The translations under genes and the position numbers were made by a program. The notes under the pieces are model-generated. The model had not been told where the DNA came from, ran no database searches, and saw nothing but the letters and a program-made list of their open reading frames with translations. A stretch of DNA of 64,000 nucleotides, taken from positions 121,084,053-121,148,052 of the forward strand of contig OV884056.1 of the NCBI GenBank assembly GCA_930367215.1. The letters run 5' to 3'. This DNA comes from Pollenia angustigena (taxonomy: Eukaryota > Arthropoda > Insecta > Diptera > Polleniidae). This document shows positions 31,369 to 40,949 of the stretch, in pieces. Every line of letters starts with the position of its first letter. Positions within the stretch are counted from its first letter, which is position 1.

Positions 31369-32190
31369 CACAGAAAAAATTATTGCCGAATTATTTTCAA
31401 ACAAACGCTTGTTTGATAATTTTTGTTTGATTTTTATTTAACAACAAAAATTTTGACAACCATTCAAAAATATAATACACGCGTTATTGGTTTCAAGTTT
31501 TCATAATTTTGTATGAAATATTTAACGCTTTTTAATGTTGTCGCCTTTTTGCATTTTTTTATTTGATCGTAAGCAACACTTCCTAATGTGAAATTTAAGA
31601 ACTACAACAAAAAACACATACAGTCTATTTTTGGACACTTTAAAAAAGTACAACAGTAAGAAAGATGAAGAGGTTGGAAGTAAAAAAAAATAAATAAAAA
31701 AAATAACAGGTAAAAAACGTTTCACTCTTTTTAAACAACAGAAACAACAACAACATTATAAGTAACAAAATAAATTTTTGGTTGGTTTCAAAGTTGGTTA
31801 AAAAAAAACCAAAATCCCGTATTCAATTTTTTCAAACTGTTTGCTTAAATACATACATCGAATACAAAAATATAATGATGACGAAAAACATATCGAGTCG
31901 GTCTGTCGCCGTTTTTGGGTTACATTTCTTCTTCATTAGCAAAGGAAAGGATACAGCAACAGTGAGTGATGACGAAAAACATTGTGTGTATAAAAAAAGA
32001 ACTTCGTTCAAAAATTATTCCAACAAAAAAATGTGTCTCAGAGTCAGCCGGCCGCTCAGCTCTCTCTGCCATCATCTTCTTATACAGTGCCTGCTTGTGT
32101 GCGCATCATTGCTTGTGCAAAAACCTGTTTTTTTTTTTGATTTTGAAATTAGGTATATGAATTTCAGTAAACTTTTTGTTTGATTCAGTT
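31369..32190. mobile_element. CACAG-terminus element, partial copy
   Basis: Begins CACAGAAAAAATTATTGCCG and follows the 29538 unit to about 32190, near TTTTTGTTTGATTCAG, with small indels and a rearranged middle (31650-31800). The right terminus is missing. Bases 31284-31368 are unique. Confidence 0.72.
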
Positions 32191-32395
32191 TTTAAGCAAT
32201 AACTAATCATTTCTTGTAATTTTTTATTTTGTTTTTGTAAAGTGGAGTTTATAACAAGCGTTTCAGAAATAAAAATGTAGAAAAGTGCAAAAATTAACAA
32301 TCAAATGAAATTTTTTTGGTTTTTACTATAGAAACTAATTAAAATAAAATTTTTTTACTTTTTTTAATGACATTTTTCAAAACACATGGTTTTGT
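32191..32395. other. Short noncoding spacer
   Basis: AT-rich DNA between two mobile elements; nothing recognised. Confidence 0.4.
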
Positions 32396-33677
32396 CATAG
32401 ATGGGGGTAGCGCACTTGTTTAAAATTATTGTAATAATTTTGTTAATGTTAAAGATGGGATCACACGATTGCCGCAAATGCACCAATATGGCACAATTTT
32501 GATTGTGCTTTATTGACGCACAATAAAGAAATTGCACCAATCAAATATTCTGAAATCACACGATTGCCCTGTTTTATACAAATTTAATTGCCGCTAGTTG
32601 GTACAACGTGAAATGGGTACAATAATTGCCGCAGCACAGTCACACGATTGTTCTTACTTGACAACTGCGAAAACAGCTGTTGTTGTAGCTTTTTCATTTG
32701 TTTGGAAGTTCTAGTTTGTATGTTCATTAAAATCGAAAAATTTGTTCATATACATAGGTACCTACTATACAATTTTTTGTTGAATACTTTTATTTGAAAT
32801 ATTTTAAGAAAAATTTATGAAAATCCAAAAATTAACAAATTAAATAATAATATTCGCACTTAACAGCTACATAGTATAGCAAAAATTAAAAAAAAAAACT
32901 AAGATGTATAATAAATAAATACATATTTATCTTCATTACTTACTACGGGAAACACAAAAATGTAAAATTTATTAAAAAAAGGCAAATATTGGCGCATATT
33001 GTGTTGTTTGATTGCCGCACGAGAAGACAATAAATATTGGTGCATTTTTGTTATTTTTATTGACGCGCGGTTGCATAGCAAACAGTCACACGATTGCCGC
33101 ACCAGGGTTGCATTTGATTGGTAAAAATAAGCACAATATTGTCCTCGATTGGTACAAGAGCCAATTGGTTGTGCAGTCACACGATTGGTGTATTAAAAAG
33201 TGTGAAAATTGGTGCATTGCGGCAATCGTGTGATCCCAGCTTAAGTGATGAACTAAAAATTTTCAATCTTACTACACATAAGTGACTATAATGTTAAAAC
33301 ATTTTGTGATAAAAAAATAGTTTGATTTTAAATCAAGCAATCATCAGTTTATTGCAATTTTTTTTTCTTCACTTATTTGACTAAAAATTTTGCACACAAT
33401 TTAAAATACAAAACTTGTGTTTGCATGATTCAATCAAAGAATTATTCCGTTATTGACAGAATTTCATTTAGTTTAATTTTCTATGATTAGGCATATCATT
33501 GGAAAAATCAAAAATGCAAGTACAAAATTAAATTTTTTAAATTTTAGTGATATTATGTTTTCGTACAGCTTTTTGATTGCAAGGTACAAATTTGTAAAAA
33601 ATAATTTATTGCCGTTTTATTTAGTGAGAGTGCAATGTTGATTTAAGTCAACCTTTATTGTACTACCCCCATCTATG
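32396..33677. mobile_element. 1.28-kb TIR element, host of a TTAA insertion
   Basis: Inverted termini CATAGATGGGGGTAG (32396-32410) and CTACCCCCATCTATG (33663-33677). The flanks GTTTTGT and GTTTTTG look like an imperfect target duplication. Without its nested insert (32453-33240) the element is about 0.49 kb. No ORF. Confidence 0.75.
32453..33240. mobile_element. 788-bp TTAA-flanked MITE with repeated subterminal motif
   Basis: TTAA at 32449-32452 and 33241-33244 flank inverted ends sharing TGGGATCACACGATTGCCGC. TTAA duplications are typical of piggyBac-type elements. The motif TCACACGATTG recurs near 32460, 32556, 32640, 33086 and 33178 and inverted near 33225. These could be transposase-binding sites. 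Noncoding; ORFs inside are chance. Confidence 0.8.
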
Positions 33678-34069
33678 GTTTTTGCTTACATTCAAAAATA
33701 ATGTTGCATACTTGCAGGATAGATAACATTGATACATGACAAAATTTTCGTGTGAAATAATCAATGTTGCTCAACATTTTTCGCGGGTTCGAACAGAGTA
33801 CTAGGCTTAACAAATTGATAATTGCAAAGTTCATGATACAAGGCATCAGTTATATATGTTTATAAAAATTATCTGGTATCCAGCAAAGACAAAGACTCTT
33901 CGTTGCTTGGTAAATCTCAAGATATACACCTAAGACCATTTCACATCTTCCATGCACATGTAACTTTCGATACATACAGTTTGCTTATAAAATTCTTTTT
34001 TTTAATGTTTACTAATAAATCTTTCTTGAATCAATCCGTATTTTTCCTATTTTTGACGGTTGTTTGGTA
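33678..34069. other. Noncoding spacer
   Basis: No gene recognised. A 69-codon ORF at 33903-34112 has no family features. Confidence 0.4.
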
Positions 34070-34965
34070 CACAGAAAAAATTATTTTTCCAATTCAAACA
34101 AAAAATTTGTAGCATCAAACAATTTTTTGCCTGAAATCGGTCCTTTAAACAAATTTGCATATTCAAACAATTTATTTGCATTTTGTTTATTGAAAAAAAA
34201 CACTGATTTTTTCAAACAAATAATTTAACTGAATCAAACAAAAATTTGACTGAAATTCATATACTAAATTTCAAAATAAAAAAAAAAAGTTTTTGCACAA
34301 GCAATGACGTGCACACAAGTAAGCACTGTATGAGAAGATGACGGCAAGAGCAGAGCCGCCGGGCTGGCTTTGAGACACATTTTTTTTGTTGGAATAATTT
34401 TTGAATGAAGTCTTTATTTATACACACAACACAATGTTTTTCTTAATCACTCTCTGTTGCTGTATTCTTTCCTTTGCTAAAGAAGAAATGTAACCAAAAA
34501 CGGCAGCAGACCGACTCGATATGTTTTTCGTCATCATTCTATTTTTGTATTTGATGTATTTAACCAAACAGTTTTAAAAAATTTAATACGGGATTTTGTT
34601 TCTTGTAATGTTGTTTCTGCTATTGTTTTTCTTATAGTTGCACTTTTTTAAAGCGTCCAAAAATAGACTGTGTGTGTTTCTTGTTGTTGTTCTTATATTT
34701 CACATAAAGAAGTGTTGCTTACGATCAAATAAAAAAATGCAAAAAGACGGCAACATTAAAGAGCGTTAAATATTTCATACAAAATTATGAAAACTTGACA
34801 CCAATAACGCGTTTATTATATTTTTGAGGAATTGTCCACATTTTTGTTGATTAAATAAAAATCAAACAAAAATATTGTTTGAATCAGTAAAAAAATTAAT
34901 AGAAATTAAAAAAATTTTCAAACAAGCGTTTGTTTGAAAATAATTCGGCAATAATTTTTTCTGTG
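34070..34965. mobile_element. CACAG-terminus element, right-arm copy
   Basis: Inverted copy of the 29538-30664 unit, 896 bp. It starts CACAGAAAAAATTATTTTTC and ends CAATAATTTTTTCTGTG. TA flanks both ends (34068-34069 and 34966-34967). Shorter than the left copy because of internal deletions. Noncoding. Confidence 0.8.
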
Positions 34966-35176
34966 TAGTCAATGAAATTTGGTTAACTACGTTAGATTTA
35001 TACGCGTTGTAAGATAACAATTATAATTACAGTTAAGATTCAGTTTTATGATAATGCTAATTTGTATTGGTTATGTTTTACATTTTTTTTATTGTTTATT
35101 GAATAATTACGGTTGAAAGAACCTTATGTTCAAAAATATAATTCTAATCGAATAAAGTGAATTCTAATATGAAGAA

Positions 35177-35380
35177 CTAAGTTAAATAAAAAGTTTTCTT
35201 ACTGTATGGAGTAACAAGTTTACGTTTTGGGATCTTAGTCACTGCTGGCGCCACTAAGATCATTGGTAGCGGGGGTAATGAGGCGCGTCTCTGCCTGATG
35301 ACAGCTAGGAGAGACATTCGGGTTATGTTGATTTGTTTTTTGTTAGTTTCCGCCTGTACCTCGATTTGAACGGGGTTCAT
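35177..35380 (-). other. Short ORF of unknown origin (right arm)
   Basis: Counterpart of the ORF at 29114-29326, one inverted-repeat arm away; 67 codons with a shorter Pro stretch. See that entry. Confidence 0.3.
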
Positions 35381-35524
35381 TTAACTTTTCATTCCAATCT
35401 TTTCCATTTGTTAAAGGAGTCTACAACAATATTTATGAGTTATCTTGAATCAGAGCACCTTTTGCCAAGGATCGTTAATACCATCGTTTGCTGTCAGTAA
35501 GTTTTATCTCTTCGTAGTAGAAAC

Positions 35525-37444
35525 TTGCTGATTTACGGCAATAATCGATTTTGTGCATTACACGTCGCTGCGGGCCGCCAGGGTTATATCCTGCTAGCCC
35601 CAAATGGTGCATCAAACGAATTAAGGGCGGTATTGGATTCAGGATCACAAGTGAATATTGTATCGAAACGTCTTTGCCAAAAATTATCTATTTCACCATC
35701 AGGGGCTTCCCTTTGCCTTTACGGTGTCGGTGAAATCCAAAAGAATTCCAAGTATCGCACAAACATTCAAATGAAGCCCAGGGATCTTTGCTTTTCAGTG
35801 AACGTGGAAGCATACGTATTACCAAGTATAATTCCCGCACAACCAAGTCAACATATTGACATTTCATTATGGGACATTCCCAACAACATTCATCTTGCAG
35901 ATCCTCATTTGACCAGCAAGAAAAAATAGACTTGCTACTGGGAGCAGAGTTCTTTTACAAACAAATCAAAAATGGGACGATACATCATGCTGATCATCTC
36001 CCAAACATACAAAACACAATATTGGGATGGATTGTAGGGGTGCAATAGGCAAAAATCCAATTCCTAACCCATTATGTGCACTTACATTTGCAATATTTGA
36101 AATCAACAACTCATTGGAAGAAGCCATAGAGCATCTTTGGAAACTAGATGAGATTGAAACCAGCGAAACGATTCTTTCGCCATCAGAAAAACAATGTGAG
36201 TCACATTTTACACAACACATGCACACCGATGTATATGGCCGTTTCATAGTCAGCCTCCCTTTTCGGGAAAACCCAACAGCATTAGGAGAATCCCATGTAT
36301 GGGATTAGAGCGTCGACTCCTAAAAAATGAAGATATTCGCACGTAATATATAAAGTTCATGCGAGAGTACGAGGAACTAGGGCACATGCAAAAGGTAAAC
36401 ATTGATAGAGTGTCAAATCCAAAATACATCATCCCGCACCATAGTATATTGAAACCTGATGGCACTACAACGAAATTAAGAGTAGTATTTGACGCGTCAG
36501 CAAAGACCTCTTCAGGCCTTTCTTTGAATGATCTAATGTATACGGGGCCAACTGTCCAGAGTGGATTGTTTTCGAGACTCCTGCGCTTTCGATTACCAAA
36601 ATTTGTATTCACCACAGACATTGAAAAAATGTACCGACAAATACTACTTGATCCCGAAAATCAACAATATCAACTAATAATTTGGAGAGAAGACCCAGGG
36701 TTGCCTATCAGCTATTACAAGCTTAACACTGTCACTTATGGGATTCGAGCAGCACCTTATCTCGCCACTAGATGTTTAACAAAAATCGCTGATGAAAACA
36801 TTATAAATTATCCGTTCGGTGCTCACATTCTTAAAAATAACTTTTATGTTGATGACGGCCTTGGTAGTTCCGACAGTCTCAACATCGCACTTGAGACACG
36901 AAAGGAACTTATAAAAATTCTGAAAATGCATGGGTTCAATCTGAAAAAGTGGTTTGCAAATCATCCACAACTGTTGAAGTACATTCCACCCGGTGATCAG
37001 GAGGTAGATTTAGACTTCAATAGCAACAACACCAACACCATAAAAACATTAGGATTGTTATGGCTGCCTAAGACAGACCAATTTTGCGTCAAGGTAAAGA
37101 TAAATCATTTGCAGACTGTCTCAAAGAGTACAGCAACTTCAGATCTGGCAAAATTGTTTGATCCTCTTGGACTACTAGCACCTGTAATTGTCAAGGCGAA
37201 GATGTTTATTCAACAGTTATGGCAATTGAAGTTAGATTGGGATGATTCATTGTCTGAGGACCTTCATAGAATATGGACAAAATTCAGAAATGAATTAGAC
37301 AGTTTGAACATCTTCACGATTCCTCGACACATATTTAAGGGGAACCTCCCACCAAAAACAAAGCTGCAAATATTCTCTGATGCCTTTGAAAGGGCCTTTG
37401 GTGCAGTTGCATATATCCGAGCTACTTTGAAGGAAAAAGAGTAA
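35525..37444 (+). pseudogene. BEL/Pao Pol: protease and reverse transcriptase
   Basis: 35525-35929: aspartic protease with the LDSGSQVNIVSKRL active-site motif, ending at a stop after LTSKKK. 35930-36310: the linker in shifting frames (DLLLGAEFFYKQI; ILGWIV; FAIFEINNSLEEAIEHLWKL), with stops. 36359-37444: a clean 361-codon RT frame. It shows YIIPHHSILKPDGTTTKLRVVFDASA, FVFTTDIEKMYRQI (first catalytic Asp, about 36620), YQLIIWRED, TYGIRAAPYLATRCL and NFYVDDGLGSSD (catalytic Asp pair, about 36850). It then enters the RNase H connection (FDPLGLLAPVIVKAKMF; IFSDAFERAFGAVAYI). These blocks are diagnostic of BEL/Pao. The first half is broken, so the polyprotein is dead, but the RT core itself looks intact. 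Confidence 0.9.
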
Positions 37445-38084
37445 CTGTACAACTCCTTTGTGCCAAAACACGGAATCCTCCATTAAAACAACAAACGTTA
37501 CCTCGATTAGAGGTATGTGCTGCAGTCATGGCTGCTTAACTTGTGCATAGAATCAAAACGGATTTCCAGATCAAAACGGATCTCCAGATCAAAACGGATC
37601 TCCAGATCAAAACGGATCTCCAGATCAAAACGGATCTCCGGATCTCTAGACTCCGAAATGGTGCTATCTTGGATCAACGCCCAATCTTCTTTGTACAATG
37701 CTTTTGTAGCCAATCGAGTCTGCAAAATTCAATCATTAACGATGCCCGATTAATGACGCCACGTCAGATCAAAGGACAACACAGCAGATATATTGTCCAG
37801 GGGTTTACCAGCACATAAACTCTCTGAATGCAATTTATGGTTCAATGGACCATTGTTTCTCCACGGACAAGAATAAATGTGGCCACCCAAGTTCATGCAA
37901 CAACTCCAAATCCCTAATGACACCAAAAAAAAAAAAAGACAACTGTAATTTCAGCAATCAATGTTGTCAGCAATGATTTTGTATACAAGATTTCACATAA
38001 AAACTCCTTCAGAAATCTACAACGGGTACTGGGATTCGAGAGAGACAAAAGAAGATCGAACAACATTTAAATCAGTAACTCCTG
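37445..38084 (+). pseudogene. BEL/Pao RNase H remainder and connection, decayed
   Basis: Continues the Pol frame after the stop at 37442-37444. LPRLEVCAAVMAA (about 37500), with a TAA where relatives continue, leads to a run of 18-bp repeats (37552-37641). After that come RNGAILDQRPIF and further frames to about 37820. 37820-38084 is decayed, with an A-run at 37927-37938. No complete domain can be read. Confidence 0.65.
37552..37641 (+). repeat. 18-bp minisatellite, five units, in coding phase
   Basis: ATCAAAACGGATCTCCAG-type units begin at 37552, 37570, 37588, 37606 and 37624. Being a multiple of three, they encode a six-residue repeat (KTDLQI) within the RNase H region and do not shift the frame. 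Confidence 0.93.
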
Positions 38085-39314
38085 TTGATCATTAAAACCA
38101 TTCATATGTCTGACTTTTCACCAGAAATCAACCAACTTCCAAAAAATAAGGAAATTGACAAGAAAAGCTCTATTATAAGTTTATGCCCATTTCTAGATGA
38201 ATCAAACACTTTGCGAGTCGGAAGACGATTAGAGGTTAATAAAGGGCAAATTTATGGCACGATCAACCGTTCAGAAATACGTTAAATGTGCCAGGGCACA
38301 ACCACAGCTATGTCAACAAATTATGTTACTCCAGCACGACCTTTTATCAACGCTGGTGTGGATTATTGTGGGCCTTTTTGGATTCACCACAAGGTCAGAG
38401 GCAAAAAGCCAACAAAGGCATATATAGCTGTATTCTGCTGTTATTCCACGACGGCCGCTCATCTTGAATTGGTTTCTGATTTATCAACAGACGCATTTAT
38501 TGGAGCATTAAAGCGATTTATTGGCCGTAGAGGACGCTGTAAGAATATTTTTTCTAATAACGCCATCAATTTTATCGGAGCAAACAATTTAAACAAGGCT
38601 TAAGAATCAATTATCTCCACTTCTAGCTCAAGGGGAATACATTTTCCTTTTATTCCTCCGAGAGCGCCACATTTTGGAAGTTTATGGGAAGCAGCTGTAA
38701 AATCTGCAAAATATCTTCTTCTTCGAAGTATCGCGACTGCATCGTTAACACACGAGGAATTGGAAACAGTCGTGGTAGAAATTGAGGCGATACTAAACTC
38801 TAGTCCACTAACACCCATGAAAAACAATCCAGATAATTTAGAGGCCTTAACCCCTGGTCACTTTCTTATTGGCGAGACACTTACATCGCAAGTGGATAGC
38901 AGGGCACAGCCAATAAATACATCAGGACTATCTCATTGGAAACATGTGACCCACCTCAAGCAGGAATTTTGGAATAGATGGTCAAAGGAATACTTAATTA
39001 AACTACAACAACGGTATTAATGGCAAAAGCAATTTTTTAACCTCAAAATTGGAGACATGCTAGTTATTAAAGAAGACAATGTACCTATTATGAAATGGCC
39101 TTTAGGTAGAATCATTCAAGTTTACTCAGGTGATGACGGGGCAGCAAGAGTTGCTGCTGTCAAAACTGCGTCGGGAACATTCAAGCGTCCAATACATTGA
39201 CTGGCTCTTTTACCTATACAACAGGATTCAGAAGCATCTATTACGACTGAAGACGGCATTAAGAATATTAACAATTCCACTTCTACTCCAGTTGAAGAAC
39301 CTAAGGCGAAGAAA
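38085..39314 (+). pseudogene. BEL/Pao integrase
   Basis: Integrase region. 38085-38285 encodes an N-terminal extension (CPFLDESNTLRVGRRLEVNK); part of the zinc-binding domain is deleted. A frame-shifted KCARAQPQLCQQIM lies at about 38288-38325. The catalytic core runs from about 38330: PARPFINAGVDYCGPFWIHH (first Asp), KAYIAVFCCYSTTAAHLELV, STDAFIGALKRFIGRRG, and IFSNNAINFIGA, where the second catalytic Asp expected in SDNA is Asn. After a frameshift, 38640-39019 gives PPRAPHFGSLWEAAVKSAK, the Glu-bearing EIEAILNSSPLTP, LTPGHFLIG, and HWKHVTHLKQEFWNRWSKEYL. Then IGDMLVIKEDN and further sequence to about 39260, in several frames. Broken and missing a catalytic residue. Confidence 0.83.
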
Positions 39315-39476
39315 ATGAAAATGCCAATAAATCACTTAACCCTAGCAGTACTCACCACACTGTTGCTATTACCACTGGTAATTGGTTCTCCAATCAAAAA
39401 GAATACTTCAAAGCGAACGGACGTGATTGTAGTGCGCTCTGAAAAAACATCTAATTTCTTTCAAATTACAAGTTAA
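39315..39476 (+). pseudogene. Hydrophobic leader-like segment after integrase (possible truncated ORF3)
   Basis: Starting at ATG 39315 (MKMPINHL), a run of about 20 hydrophobic residues rich in Leu, Ala and Thr is followed by IGSPIKK. It looks like a signal peptide with a cleavage region. The frame ends at TAA 39474-39476 after 53 codons. Some BEL/Pao elements carry an envelope-like third ORF after integrase. Only the first few dozen residues of such an ORF could be here, so the call is tentative. Confidence 0.4.
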
Positions 39477-39733
39477 AATTATATTAAAAAAAAAAATAAT
39501 AATAATAATACCTACTCAAATATTTTTTGTATAAAAGATGTGTTAATAAAACTGGAAAAATCTCTAAAATATCGTATAATTAAATCACAAAATAATTACA
39601 TACAAATTTGTATTACAATAAAATTCACAGCTTTTTACATTAAATTAAAAACAAACAAAAAAAAGAAATAAAAAGACTTGAATAAAGAAAGCATCAAAAT
39701 GAGTTTAATGTGTGGACAATAGTGCTGGGAAAC
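39477..39733. other. Noncoding AT-rich DNA
   Basis: (ATA)n-like microsatellite at 39495-39509 after an A-run; otherwise nothing recognised. No LTR border seen. Confidence 0.4.
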
Positions 39734-39808
39734 TATCGATAGACTATCGATATTATCGATAGTCTAAAAATATCGAAAATATCGATAGGAAAAATATAAA
39801 TATCGATA
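39734..39808. promoter_or_regulatory. Cluster of five DRE-type TATCGATA motifs
   Basis: The perfect palindrome TATCGATA occurs at 39734, 39745, 39754, 39780 and 39801. In Drosophila this is the DRE, bound by DREF, a hAT-derived BED-finger factor common at housekeeping promoters. Here no host gene follows; a hAT C-terminal fragment does. The motifs could be a real promoter remnant or the subterminal binding sites of a hAT-type element. Confidence 0.6.
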
Positions 39809-40101
39809 TTTTTATTATTTAAAATACATCTATGAAGACATCTAACAGCAGCTATACACACACATTTTTTTTGCCGCAAATTTTTACATGCTGTTATTAA
39901 TTCGCGCTGAATAACAGCAATGAATACAAACAACAAGAATGGCAAGTGGTATAGATTGCTTAGCAGTGCATTTTACTGCTAATTAAAGGTCTTTAAGTCG
40001 AAATTTGTACATGTTTATATAGGGACTGAAATGTCAAATGTTTTTGTAATGTTGTAAAAAAAATGCAAATCCAAATGCAATTGCAAGCATAGGACAAAAC
40101 A
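39809..40101. other. Noncoding stretch before the hAT fragment
   Basis: No gene visible; AT-rich with a (CA)n-like short run near 39857-39865. Confidence 0.35.
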
Positions 40102-40305
40102 ATGAACGACCGACCATTAGAGGATAAGTCCGCTAGATTGATTCCTTTTTTGGGTTTAGAATTAAGAAAATTTTTTAAAGTTGCAATGGAATTTCTTATA
40201 GTCCGTGTTACTTCGGTTCCTTCAGAAAGATACTTATCAATTTTTAAAAAACTGCCATCTAAAATAACGTGCTATATAACTCCAGTTTTGACAGCTCTTA
40301 AATGA
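40102..40305 (+). pseudogene. hAT transposase C-terminal dimerisation fragment
   Basis: A 67-codon frame with RKFFKVAMEFLIVRVTSVPSERYLS spanning its middle. The SVPSER core with flanking hydrophobic residues is the hallmark of the C-terminal dimerisation region shared by hAT transposases. The upstream catalytic part is absent, and the frame ends at TGA/TAA right before a non-LTR RT fragment. It is a different orientation and region from the hAT relic at 10178-17345. The call rests on one motif plus context. Confidence 0.6.
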
Positions 40306-40306
40306 T

Positions 40307-40843
40307 ATGCAGATACCAAATTTATTAAAAATCTCACTCATACGGCCAATATACAAACAGGGTTCTAAAACTGACTATAATAACTATAGACCAATTTCAA
40401 TTTTAGCTATTATCGAGAAAATTATTGAGGAAATAGTTGTCAGAAGACTTAACGATTTTCTAGAAAAATATAAAATTATAAATAAAAACCAATTTGGATT
40501 CCAAAAGAAAAAAAATATAAATTAGCTACTTGGTAACTTTTCTAGCCAAATAAATGATTATTTAAGCAAAAACTATCACTGCTTAGCGCTATTTATAGAT
40601 TTCAGCAAAGCATTTGATACGCTTTCGCATGAAGAACTAATAAATATATTGGAAAGAAATGGAATAAGAGGAAATTGCATGAATTGGTTCAAAAATTACC
40701 TAAGCTATAGAACTTACAGAGTAAAAATAAATAACAACCTCAGCGAAGAAATCGCAACAACTCAGGGTGTACCTCAGGGTTCTAAATTAGGCCCGTTATT
40801 ATACAGGGTGGCTGATAAATATTGCTACATTAAGAAACTCAAA
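40307..40843 (+). pseudogene. Non-LTR reverse transcriptase fragment (not the Jockey-like families above)
   Basis: RT palm/finger region: ISLIRPIYKQGSKTDYNNYR, PISILAIIEKIIEEIVVRRL, NQFGFQKKKN, then (after TAG at 40523-40525, same frame) HCLALFIDFSKAFDTLSHEE with the first catalytic Asp, NWFKNYLSYRTYRVKINN, and GVPQGSKLGPLLY (about 40765-40805). It is cut off there, before the catalytic YADD/FADD block, and joined to unrelated sequence. Residues such as KAFDTLSHEELI and SYRTYRVKI point to another non-LTR clade, perhaps CR1-like; the clade is uncertain. Truncated at both ends. Confidence 0.85.
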
Positions 40844-40949
40844 TAACTTTCTTTTCAGTGTATGGAATACATTTTTCTTTTATTCATGTTAAAGCTCATT
40901 CAATTTTATTAAATACTAGCTTAACCCGGTGCGCTTCGCTACACTGCTT
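40844..40949. other. Repeat start motif
   Basis: AACCCGGTGCGCTTCGCTAC at 40923-40942 is a GC-rich island in AT-rich DNA. I associate similar phrases with dispersed noncoding repeats in insects; it opens the tandem region that follows. Family not identified. Confidence 0.4.

Larger units (their letters stand above)
28750..35788. repeat. 7-kb palindromic structure (BEL fragment plus foldback units as arms)
   Basis: The left arm from AAGATCCCTGG at 28750 to about 30664 is the reverse complement of about 34070-35788. The arms contain a BEL protease fragment, a short unknown ORF, noncoding DNA and one CACAG-terminus element. The left arm has a C-run of about 16 at 29219-29234, where the right arm has five. 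The right arm has about 44 extra bases near 35474-35517. The centre (30665-34069) holds further partial copies and an unrelated nested element. Confidence 0.85.
25317..39476 (+). mobile_element. BEL/Pao LTR retrotransposon, split by ~8.5 kb of insertions
   Basis: Gag (25392-26990) and Pol (35525-39476) share orientation and belong to BEL/Pao. The interval 26990-35480 is made of other repeats and an inverted copy of the protease region. LTRs are not recognisable. It is possible that gag and pol come from two elements of the same superfamily, because no continuous copy is available to test the join. Confidence 0.75.

Noticed and set aside
31522..32300. Hydrophobic ORFs (FFFLLPTSSSF..., etc.)
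   Set aside because: They come from T- and A-runs in a noncoding CACAG-terminus element and are not conserved in frame between its copies.
37552..37641. CRISPR-like regular repeats
   Set aside because: The 18-bp units are contiguous with no spacers and lie in a eukaryotic retrotransposon; none of the tandem arrays in the window has unique spacers.
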